NCBI RefSeq assembly: GCF_000308535.1
Contig: NZ_BAFW01000030.1
Span: 1 to 44,828, forward strand
From: Nocardia cerradoensis NBRC 101014
Lineage (GTDB): Bacteria; Actinomycetota; Actinomycetes; Mycobacteriales; Mycobacteriaceae
Length of the DNA: 44,828 bases
Direction: 5' to 3'
The number at the start of each line of letters is the position of its first letter. Within the stretch, counting starts at the first letter, position 1. Of the stretch, positions 1-7,800 are shown one piece after another. The translations under genes were made by a program, and so were the position numbers. The notes below the pieces were generated by a model, which saw nothing but the letters and a program-made list of their open reading frames with translations, was not told the DNA's origin and ran no database searches.

Positions 1-1582
1 TTCGGGTTCGGGGAGTGGTTCCGGCTACGGGGGCGGCTACGACAGTGGTTCGGGCTATGACAGTGGTTCCGGTTACGGCAGCGGCTCCGGCTACGGCAGC
101 GGCCAGGGCTATGGAAGTGGCCAGGGTGATGGCAGCGGCCAAGGTTATGGGAGTGGCGAGGGTTACGGGGGCGGCGCGGACTACGGCAGCGGTTCCGACT
201 ACACGGGCTCGGGCTACGGAGGCGGCACGGGCGGCGGCTACGGCGGCGGATCCGGGGCGAGTTCGGGTTCCGGCCGGACGAGCAAGAGTTCACAGATCCC
301 GAGCAACTACGACAGCATGCCGGGTAGCGGCGAGTCCAACCAGCAACTCCCGAATCTGAGCGACCTGCTCAATTCCGCCGGTCTCGGTGACACCGGGGGC
401 TCCTCCGGCGGCAGTTCCGGTCCCAGCAGTACGCCGTACTCGGGTCCGAGCGGCAGCGGCACCGGTTCGTCGACCGGCACCGGATCCACCTCGGGGACGG
501 GTTCGTCGGCGATTCCGTCGAATCTCGGCAAGACTCAGCAATCCGGGGCCGGTGCGGCCAAGAACGGCCAACAGCAACTGCCGTCGCTCGACGATCTCCT
601 GTCCGGGCTTGCGGGAGAACAGAATACGGAAGCCGGAACCGGCACCACCGGCGACCGCCTCGGCCAGACGGTGCCGTCCTTCGGCGATTCGGCGACGACG
701 GGAAGTTCGAACCCGCTGCAATCGCTACTCGGCGGCACAGGTACGACGAATCCGCTCGAATCGCTGCTCGGCGGGACCGCGGGGAGCTCCAACCCGCTCG
801 AATCGCTGCTCTCGGGTGGCGAACAGGCGCTGAACCAGCTCGGGCAGACCGCTCACGACAGCCTGACCGGTCTGGGACAACTGCTGTCCGGCATTCCCGG
901 ATTCGATCAATTGCTGGCGAGCAATCCGGAGCTGAGTCATCTTCTGGCCGGTATCCCCGGTCTGGACCAGTTGGTGTCGGGCTCGACAGGGTTGGACCAG
1001 CTGCTATCCGGCAATCCGGATCTGAGTCATCTGCTCTCGGGCATTCCCGGTCTGGATCAACTGTTGTCGGGCACGGGCGCCACCGATCCGCTGCACTCGC
1101 TGGCGGAACGGCTGCGCGACCTCAGCCACACGCCGGGGATGGAGGGTCTGTCGGATATCGCGGCACAGCTCGACCCCGGTGGCGGAGGCGACAGCGCCGG
1201 TGGCGGAGGCGAGAGCGCCGGTGGCGGAGGCGCCGATGCCGGCGGGGGAGCAGGCGGTGGAGTCGGCGACGGTACCGGACCCGACGATGTCACGCCGCCT
1301 CGGCAACTCGACCAACCGCGGCAACCGGACAAGTTCCCGCGCGCATCGCTGCCGGCCGACGTCTCCTCCTACGGTGGGGGGCACCACGATTCGTACGACC
1401 AGCAGGCCGGCCAGCCCGGACAACCCGGTCAGCCGGGTATGGCGGGAACCCCGGCCTCGAGTGCGGGCAATTCCGGACCGCAGGGCCAGCATCGGCGCCC
1501 GAAGTATCTGACCTCCACGGACTGGCTGGACGACGCGATGGGCGACACCCCGTTCCGGGTCAAGCCGGTGATCGAACCATGA
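1..1582 (+). CDS. Gly/Ser-rich ESX-substrate-like protein, 5' end cut by window edge
   Basis: The reading frame is open from base 2, so the gene begins left of the window and only its C-terminal ~526 codons are seen. It starts with Gly/Ser/Tyr/Gln repeats (GSGYGSGQ type), continues through Ser/Thr/Gly-rich sequence, then Leu-rich repeats around IPGLDQLLSG, then a GGGGESA-type linker. The last ~26 residues (YLTSTDWLDDAMGD ... VKPVIEP) match the tail of the protein at 26074-28029 (YLDSVEHLEDALGD ... VKPVVEK), and both genes are followed at once by an EspG-like gene. I therefore infer a secreted WXG/PPE-like ESX substrate whose folded N-terminus lies outside the window. No enzymatic motif is visible. 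An internal ATG at 317 is possible but would discard the in-frame repeats, so I regard it as internal. Confidence 0.75.
   Translation, partial: SGSGSGSGYGGGYDSGSGYDSGSGYGSGSGYGSGQGYGSGQGDGSGQGYGSGEGYGGGADYGSGSDYTGSGYGGGTGGGYGGGSGASSGSGRTSKSSQIPSNYDSMPGSGESNQQLPNLSDLLNSAGLGDTGGSSGGSSGPSSTPYSGPSGSGTGSSTGTGSTSGTGSSAIPSNLGKTQQSGAGAAKNGQQQLPSLDDLLSGLAGEQNTEAGTGTTGDRLGQTVPSFGDSATTGSSNPLQSLLGGTGTTNPLESLLGGTAGSSNPLESLLSGGEQALNQLGQTAHDSLTGLGQLLSGIPGFDQLLASNPELSHLLAGIPGLDQLVSGSTGLDQLLSGNPDLSHLLSGIPGLDQLLSGTGATDPLHSLAERLRDLSHTPGMEGLSDIAAQLDPGGGGDSAGGGGESAGGGGADAGGGAGGGVGDGTGPDDVTPPRQLDQPRQPDKFPRASLPADVSSYGGGHHDSYDQQAGQPGQPGQPGMAGTPASSAGNSGPQGQHRRPKYLTSTDWLDDAMGDTPFRVKPVIEP
2..259 (+). repeat. Degenerate GSGYGSG-type coding repeat
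   Basis: In the frame beginning at base 2, short Gly-Ser-Gly-Tyr / Gly-Gln-Gly units recur in tandem with variation at every third unit. Such sequence is expected to be flexible and is prone to copy-number change. Confidence 0.75.
884..1078 (+). repeat. Leu-rich IPGLDQLLSG coding repeats
   Basis: A ~20-residue unit, LLSGIPGLDQLLSGNPDLSH, occurs about two and a half times with small changes (GIPGFDQLLASNPELSH, GIPGLDQLVSG). The regular Leu/Ile spacing suggests amphipathic helices separated by Gly-Pro turns. Function unknown. Confidence 0.7.
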
Positions 1583-1592
1583 ACGAGGACAT

Positions 1593-2381
1593 GTGAACAG
1601 GTGGACTCTGACGGACCTGGAATACAAGGTGTTGTGCGACACCCGATTCTTCGGTCTGGTGCCGTCGATGTTCAGCATCACCAGCCGCATTCCGTATCTG
1701 GACGACTATGAACGCGAATGGCGCCGCACCCGAGCGGATTTGGAGAACCGCGGCGACAGCGCCTTCGAAGCGATCGTGGACACCATGGTGCTGCCGGAGG
1801 TGCTGGTCGGCGGGGAGGCATGGGAGGACTCGGATTTCGACAATCCGGCCAAGCGCGTGCGCTTCTACGCCGGGCGGCTCGGTTCCCGCGGGTTCGTGGT
1901 CGTTCAGTTGCCGGGTGAAACCCTCAAACATGCCGGAGGTTTCACCATTACCGCCTGTGATCCGCGGGCACTCGGTGAGACGGTCGTCGGTCTGCTGCCG
2001 GCGGCCGAACCGGGTCGGCGCGGACCGATCGAGATCGAGATCGGCGAAAGCGCGGCCCGGCCCACGGGCGGCGGTTCCATGGTCGCCGACGACGATGACG
2101 ACTATCGCGGCCTCACCAGCGCGGCCTTCTTCGACATTCCCGCGACGCATACCGGAACCGTCCGATTGACGCAGGGCAGATCGAAATTCGGTCCGCGCGG
2201 GCGCATCTCGGTCGCCCGGCTGTGGCGGGACCTGCCCGGCGACGGTCGCTACGTGATTCCCCTGGAGGAACCGGCGCCGGTGGCTGTCGGGATGGGTTCG
2301 GCGGGGCTGATCGACTGGATCGATACCGAGGCCGAACACATCGTGCAGCGGATGAACGACTATCAGGAGGTGGACGAGTGA
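1593..2381 (+). CDS. EspG-like ESX secretion-associated protein (copy 1 of 3)
   Basis: A 262-residue protein starting with GTG 10 bases after the previous stop, with GAGG just upstream. The N-terminal WTLTDLEYKVL, the central GFVVVQLPGETLKHAGGF and the CDPRALGETVVGLLP segment are typical of EspG (PF14011-type) proteins, and the same three blocks occur in the gene at 28026-28838. EspG proteins are cytosolic chaperones that bind PPE-type ESX substrates and keep them soluble. Position directly after a putative substrate gene suggests a dedicated partner. The later part (GTVRLTQGRSKFGPRGRISVA, DLPGDGRYVIP) also matches copy 2, so copies 1 and 2 are close paralogues, whereas copy 3 at 32704 is more distant. 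A 9-base gap separates it from convergent dtd. Confidence 0.8.
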   Translation: MNRWTLTDLEYKVLCDTRFFGLVPSMFSITSRIPYLDDYEREWRRTRADLENRGDSAFEAIVDTMVLPEVLVGGEAWEDSDFDNPAKRVRFYAGRLGSRGFVVVQLPGETLKHAGGFTITACDPRALGETVVGLLPAAEPGRRGPIEIEIGESAARPTGGGSMVADDDDDYRGLTSAAFFDIPATHTGTVRLTQGRSKFGPRGRISVARLWRDLPGDGRYVIPLEEPAPVAVGMGSAGLIDWIDTEAEHIVQRMNDYQEVDE

Positions 2382-2390
2382 GCGCGGCGC

Positions 2391-2834
2391 TCACGCCTCG
2401 AGCAGCAGCGTGACCGGTCCGTCGTTCACCAGCGACACCTGCATGTGTGCCCCGAAGCGGCCCGTCGTGACGGTGGCGCCGAGGTCGCGCAGTGCGGTGG
2501 CGAATTCGTCGACGAGGGGTTCGGCGACGGATCCGGGCGCCGCGGCCGACCAGGAGGGCCGGCGGCCCTTCGCGGTATCGGCGTAGAGGGTGAACTGGCT
2601 GACCACCAGAATCGGCGCACCGAGATCGGCGGCCGAGCGCTCGCCCTCCAGAATGCGCAGACGAAACAGTTTGTCCGCCAAGCTTTTCGCGAGCGCGGCG
2701 GTGTCGGTGCCGGTGACACCCACGAGGGCGAGCAGGCCGTGTGGCACTCCCATCGCGGGCGGGTCGATCTGCCCCACCACCTCGTCGTCGACGGTGACCC
2801 GGGCCGAGCTGACGCGCTGTACCAGGATTCGCAT
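2391..2834 (-). CDS. dtd: D-aminoacyl-tRNA deacylase
   Basis: A 147-residue protein, the usual length for bacterial DTD. It begins [16 protein letters not shown], contains the family motifs [10 protein letters not shown] (Ser-Gln-Phe-Thr motif, ~residues 80-84) and the C-terminal [18 protein letters not shown], whose Asn-x-Gly-Pro corresponds to the cross-subunit Gly-Pro motif. DTD frees D-amino acids (and glycine mischarged on tRNA-Ala) from tRNA in the cytosol as a homodimer. It lies on the minus strand between ESX-related genes on the plus strand, converging with the EspG-like gene and diverging from the WXG gene. It is a housekeeping gene with no evident link to secretion. Confidence 0.96.
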   Translation of the reverse strand: MRILVQRVSSARVTVDDEVVGQIDPPAMGVPHGLLALVGVTGTDTAALAKSLADKLFRLRILEGERSAADLGAPILVVSQFTLYADTAKGRRPSWSAAAPGSVAEPLVDEFATALRDLGATVTTGRFGAHMQVSLVNDGPVTLLLEA

Positions 2835-2873
2835 GCCTCCATCATCGGATACCGGGCGCCGAGGCGGGTTTCG

Positions 2874-2898
2874 CGGTGGCTTCCGGGAGCGGCCACCG
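2874..2898. promoter_or_regulatory. Short inverted repeat in the dtd / WXG divergent spacer
   Basis: Seven-base perfect arms (2874-2880 and 2892-2898) flank an 11-base loop in the 163-base spacer between the divergent dtd and WXG-like genes. It could be an operator or a leader hairpin. I saw no convincing -10/-35 pair in this spacer. Confidence 0.3.
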
Positions 2899-2997
2899 GG
2901 TGTTCACGTCGGCGCCACTGACGATTTTCCCGCGACTGCCATCGTCGAAGTCCAGCGTCGACGGGCGCCGGCCGGCAGTGCGATGGAGGGACGGACG

Positions 2998-3318
2998 ATG
3001 GCGGACGAGATCGAGGTCGAGGTGGCGAAACTCCGCACGGCCGCCGGCAAGACGCAGGACGTGCGCGACCACATCGAACAGGTGCTGACGCGATTGCAGG
3101 GCAAGACCACCGCGTACGGAAACTGCTGGGGGGACGACAGTCTGGGCAAGCAGTTCGCCGGAACCGGCAGCGGCGACGGCTACCTCGCCGCGCACGACAA
3201 CATGGTCACCGGCGCGCGCAACTTCTCCACCGCCTTCCAGAAGTTCTCCGACGGCCAGAACGACAGCGCCACCTACCTGGAGACCATGGAGCACGGCAAC
3301 ACCTACGGCTTCAAGTGA
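2998..3318 (+). CDS. Small WXG100-like ESX substrate/partner
   Basis: A 106-residue protein. I chose the ATG at 2998 because GGAGGG lies eight bases upstream; the frame is open farther upstream but that part reads as antisense of dtd. The sequence is two helical stretches around CWGDDSLGKQFA, the WGxDxxGxxF turn seen in actinobacterial WXG100-superfamily proteins. The C-terminus has no clean YxxxD/E signal (YLETME is near). Such proteins form helical-hairpin dimers exported by ESX systems. It starts the run WXG, YbaB, giant toxin, immunity, paralleling the small Esx genes that precede cpnT in M. tuberculosis, and may escort the giant protein. EspC-family membership is an alternative. Confidence 0.75.
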   Translation: MADEIEVEVAKLRTAAGKTQDVRDHIEQVLTRLQGKTTAYGNCWGDDSLGKQFAGTGSGDGYLAAHDNMVTGARNFSTAFQKFSDGQNDSATYLETMEHGNTYGFK

Positions 3319-3343
3319 TCGAGCGGCCGCGGATCGGGTGCCC

Positions 3344-3844
3344 ATGACGAACGAGCATATGAAGGCCGAGCTGGCGGGAATCATCGGCGAGGCCAAACAG
3401 CAACTGCGCGTGATCGCCGAAATCCAGCGCGACCGTGCGGAATTGACCGGCACCGCATCGGTGCGCAAGAACCGGGTCACGGTCAGCGTGAATGCCGACG
3501 GCACCGTCATCGAGACCAGATTCGGCGCCGGAATCGAGGATCTGAGCTACTCCGAGATCGCGCGGGCGGTGACCGAGGCGGCCCAGCAGGCGTCGAAGAA
3601 CCTGGCGCAGCGGCAACGCGAATTGATGGCGCCGCTGCAGGAACGCAGGGCCCGGTTGCCCAAGCTCACGGATCTGATCGAGGGCATGCCGGATATGCGG
3701 CTGCCGACGCCGCCGGAACCCTCACTGGCGCCGCCGGATTCGCCCGAGCGTACGGCTGCCTACGGCGAGGACGAGCTCCGGTTCGCGGATGCGGAGACCT
3801 ACCCGGTCGAACCGGAAGGCCGGGTCACCGACTCCAGTTGGTGA
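3344..3844 (+). CDS. YbaB/EbfC-family protein with acidic C-terminal tail
   Basis: A 166-residue protein from ATG 3344 (GTG 3338 in frame is the alternative). Residues ~1-95 show the YbaB pattern: a long N-terminal helix (MKAELAGIIGEAKQQLRVIAEIQRDRAEL), a beta portion (RVTVSVNADGTVIETRF), then a helix (SEIARAVTEAAQQASKNLA). The last ~70 residues are Pro/Glu/Asp-rich and lack a fold signature. Classical YbaB proteins are ~100 residues and bind DNA as dimers. In actinobacterial ESX loci YbaB-fold proteins are common and may act as cytosolic escort factors, so a DNA-binding role is not assumed. It lies 25 bases after the WXG gene and 15 bases before the giant gene, so co-transcription is very likely. 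Confidence 0.75.
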   Translation: MTNEHMKAELAGIIGEAKQQLRVIAEIQRDRAELTGTASVRKNRVTVSVNADGTVIETRFGAGIEDLSYSEIARAVTEAAQQASKNLAQRQRELMAPLQERRARLPKLTDLIEGMPDMRLPTPPEPSLAPPDSPERTAAYGEDELRFADAETYPVEPEGRVTDSSW

Positions 3845-3859
3845 CCCGGGTAACGGCGC

Positions 3860-4861
3860 ATGATCGAGTTCCCCAGCTGGCTCGAGTGGCTGGGTGCGGC
3901 CATCGGAATGGAATGGCCGCACGGCAACGAAGACGATATGTGGGCGCTGGCGGGCGACTGGCACACCGCCGCCGGCGAGCTGCGCGAAATTCTGAGCCTG
4001 ATGGACGACGCCAAGTCCGCGACGCTGGCCGCCTATCCGTCCGGCGACGGCCGGCAGCAGATGATCGACACGTTCGACAGCATGCGCCACGGCAAGGATT
4101 CGCTGGAGGCGCTGGCGGGATACTTCGATCAGGTCGGCGATTCGGTCTACGGCGGCGGTACGCAGATCGAATACACCAAGCTGATGTTCTATTCGACGCT
4201 GGTGATCACCGCCGCCGATATCGCCGCGGTGTGGATCTTCCCGCCGACCGCGCCCGCGGAGGAAGCCGGCATCATCGTGGCGACCCGCGTCGCGGTGCGC
4301 ATGATGATGCGCCGGGTGCTCGACGCGATGGCGGGATGGGCGGGCCGGCTGGCCGAGAATGCCTTGGTGCGCTTCATGTTCCGGCATGTGCTGCTGAATG
4401 CGGCCCTCGGCGCGCTCCAGGATTTCGCGGTGCAGCAGTGGCAGGTGTGGGAGGGGCATCGCAAGAGCATCGACTGGCAGCAACTCGAGGTCACCACCTT
4501 CGCCGCGGGTGTCGGTGGCGCGGCCGGGGGCGCCTTCGGCGAGGCGATGGGCAAGAAGTTCGGCAACGCCTTCCGTAACGAGGTCGGCGATGTCACCTCG
4601 AAGTGGGGCGTCAATCTGACCCGCGCGGGGATCGGTGCCGGATCGGGCCTGGTCAACTCGGTGGCGGCCTTCGGCGGCTCGGTCGGCTGGCAGTTCGCCT
4701 CCGATCTGGCACACGGTGATCTGGACACCGCGCTGAAGAACCTGAAGAACACCCATGTCGACTGGCGCATGTTCAGCGCCGGTGCGATCACGGGCGGGGC
4801 GTCGGCGCTGAATCACAATTTCGCGCACAGTCATTTCGAGAATTCACCGTTCTGGAAGTTG
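3860..4861 (+). other. Domain: WXG100-like/CpnT-like N-terminal domain of the giant protein
   Basis: Residues 1-334. The first ~110 residues (WALAGDWHTAAGELREILSL ... QMIDTFDSM ... LEALAGYFDQVGDSVYGGG) are a helical WXG100-like region. A hydrophobic stretch follows at ~107-129 (LMFYSTLVITAADIAAVWIF), then Gly/Ala-rich segments (AGVGGAAGGAFGEAMGKKFG; AGIGAGSGLVNSVAAFGGS). This plan is shared by the N-terminal domains of CpnT-like actinobacterial toxins, which carry C-terminal cargo through ESX systems and in CpnT form a channel. Channel activity here is only inferred. Confidence 0.7.
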
Positions 4862-7800
4862 AACGCGCCGCGCGCCGATCTGGGCAATATCGGGGATCTG
4901 CACGGCTTCACCCACGACGGCACCGTGCCGAACGCGCACGTCGATCTGGTGAACGGCAACGGTGCTGTGCCACACGGTGATCCGACCGGTGGCGAGCGGG
5001 GAACTTCCGGGCCGGTGCGCGGTGGGCCGGTGACCAATGGTCACGACAGTCACGCGGGTGCGCCGACGACGACGGCGGGCACCCACGAACGTCCGGCAGC
5101 CGAGGCGGGTGGGGCGACGGAACAGGCTGCGCCACAGGGTCGTCCGGATGCCACGCAGGCCGGACCGCCGGCTTCCGTGTCGGACCGCTCCGGTGCGGAA
5201 GGCTCGAGTTCGCCGTCCGAATCCGCGACCTCCGGCGGACCGGTATCCGACTCGTCTCCGACTCCCGTGGCTCACAACGAAACACCGGGCGGCGCACACG
5301 ATTCCACGACCACGGACACGGCGGCAGTCCAGAGCGGCGGTCCGCACGAAACCGCCGCGCCGGCAACGCCACCCGGTTCCGAATCGGCTCACCATGTGTC
5401 GGACGCCGGGTCAGCCGGAAGCGAAACGGCCGCCGGCCCTGCCGCGTCGTCCGGCCCTGCCGAGTCGGCGAGTTCCGCCGCCGCGGCGGGTCCGGCTGCG
5501 TCTGCCTCGGCCGAACCGGCGAGCCCTGCGGCTGGATCCGGTCCGGCGGCGTCTTCCGGCCCGAGTGCGTCGCCGGGTCCGAGCGCGACGTCGGGATCGA
5601 GCGCGACGTCGGGATCGAGCGCGACGTCGGGATCGAGCGCGACGTCGGGATCGAGCGCGACGTCGGGTCCCAGTGCGTCGTCGGGCCCGAGCGCGTCGAG
5701 CCCGGGAGCCTCGACAGGTTCCGGTGCGACAACCGGCGCATCGACGGGATCCACCTCCGCTTCCGGCGCCTCGCCGATCGACGCCCGCGGACCCGCGTCC
5801 GGCGGTGCCGAGACTCCCCGGCCCGGCGAGGTGCGCACTCCGGACGCCCGAACCGCCACCGACGGACGCGCCGCCTCCGATCTCGGTCGCGGTTCCGCCA
5901 CCGACGCCCGGCCGCAGGGACGAGCCGGTGCCGCCGACGCGTCCGCGGCCCGCCCCGCCGCCGATCCGCGCGTACAGGCCAAGGTCGGCGACTCCGAGGG
6001 CCCGCGCGCCGCCGGCCGAGCCGGTGCTAGCGAGGGCGAGCGAGTCACCGCCAAACCGGACCGCGCGGACACCGCCCAGCCGCGAGACCGCGGAGAAACC
6101 ACCCAGCCGCGCGACCGTGGGGAGACCGCCCAGCCACGGGACCGTGCCGGCGCCGGACCGCGCGCGGACCAGGGGCGCGGTACCGAACCGGCGCGCGGCA
6201 CCGGCGAACGCCCCGAAACCACCCGCACGCCAACCAAACCCGAGCAACCCGCCGCGCAACGACCGGACCGAGCAGCAGCCCGCGACGAGATCCGAGCCCC
6301 CGACAACGAGTCCACGGCGCTGCGGGACCCGGAAGCGGCCGGAACACGCGACGAGGTCGGGACGCGTGACGAGGTCGAGACGCGTGGCGATGTCGGACCC
6401 CGTGACGAGGCCGGGACGCGCGACGAAGCCGCTGCCGGTGACGATGCCGCGACTCATGGCGAGGTCGGGACGCGAGGTGAGGCCGCAAACCGCGACGAGG
6501 TCGGGACACACGATGAACTCGGAATGCGTGACGAGGTCGGAGCGCGTGATGAACCCGGAACGCGTGACGACGTCGACACCCGCGACGAGACGACCGTGGG
6601 TGACGAGGCCGGGGCGCGGCGTGCCGACGAACCGGGGTCCGCTGAACATGATGCGGCACAGGAGGATCGGACCGCGCGTTCCGACGATCCGGCGGAGCAG
6701 TCCGCCGATCCCGCGCGCAGAGACGGCCAAGATCCGCGCGATTCGGCCGAGCCCGCACAACGGAACACCGAGCGGCGCGAGGCCGACACGTCGACACCGC
6801 GCGATCGGGACGAGGCGGTGCAGCGGGATCCCGAGCAGCGCGGCACCGACACGTCGACCCCGCGTGATACGGACAGCGCCGAGCCTCGGGCGTCCGAGCA
6901 TGCCGGTCCGGGGGATGCCGAACATGTCGGTCCGCGTGATTCGCTCGCGCACGACGAACGTGTCCCGTCCCGCGAGTCCGACCGGGCCGGCCGAAGCGCA
7001 GACGAGCCCGTTATCGCCCGCGACGCCGACTCCTCGGTCCCCCGGGATGCCGATACCGCTGTTCCTCGCGACGCCGACTCGTCGGTCCCCCGGCATGCGG
7101 ATACCGCTGTTCCTCGCGATGCCGACTCGTCGGTACCCCGCGACGCCGACTCGTCGGTACCCCACGACGCCGATGCGTCCGCACCACGCGATGTGGATGC
7201 GGGCCCGTCGAACCGCACGGACGAGCCGGGGGTGCGACACGATACAGCCGGCGACGCGGCGGGCACACCGCGCGACGACACCGTCGATCCGTCGCGAGAC
7301 CAGTCCCACTCGGACCACTCGCGCGCGGAACATGATGGTGCGCAGGATAAATCGTTCGAGCCGGGTGGGCCGCGCCGGCGTCCGGCGGCCGATGCGAACC
7401 ACGACGGTACGGTGCGCAAGCCGGTCCGCGACGAGACCGGCGAAGACGGCGCCCGGCACGACCGCGACGAGGCCGACGGCGCCCGGCCCGAAGATCAGCT
7501 GGTGCCGGGTGCTCCGCCCATGCCGGCGCCGGTCGGCGATCATCAGCCGGTGCGGTCCGGGCGGAGCGAGCAGCCCGAGCACACCGGTGCACCCGAAGCG
7601 GGGAAACCGGCCACTCCTCGTCCGGAGCCGACCCGCGGTCGCTGTGCCGAATTGGCGCTGAAGCTGATTCGCGATCTCACCGGCAGCAAGACGATCCGGC
7701 TGCCCGAGCGGGCGGTCGGGCCGGAAGGTATGACCGCCGCGCAGGTGCAGGCGGACGCCGGTGGCCGGATGGTGAAGGTCGGCGACCACGACGCGATCGC

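Noticed and set aside
2590..2997. Longer start for the WXG-like protein
   Set aside because: The extension is antisense to dtd and Arg/Ser/Pro-rich. The ATG at 2998 has a good Shine-Dalgarno and the family-length product.
5037..7661. Open frame of 874 codons on the plus strand
   Set aside because: It is the shifted frame of the repeat-rich linker of the giant gene. The product is an Arg/Pro/Thr mixture with no recognisable fold.
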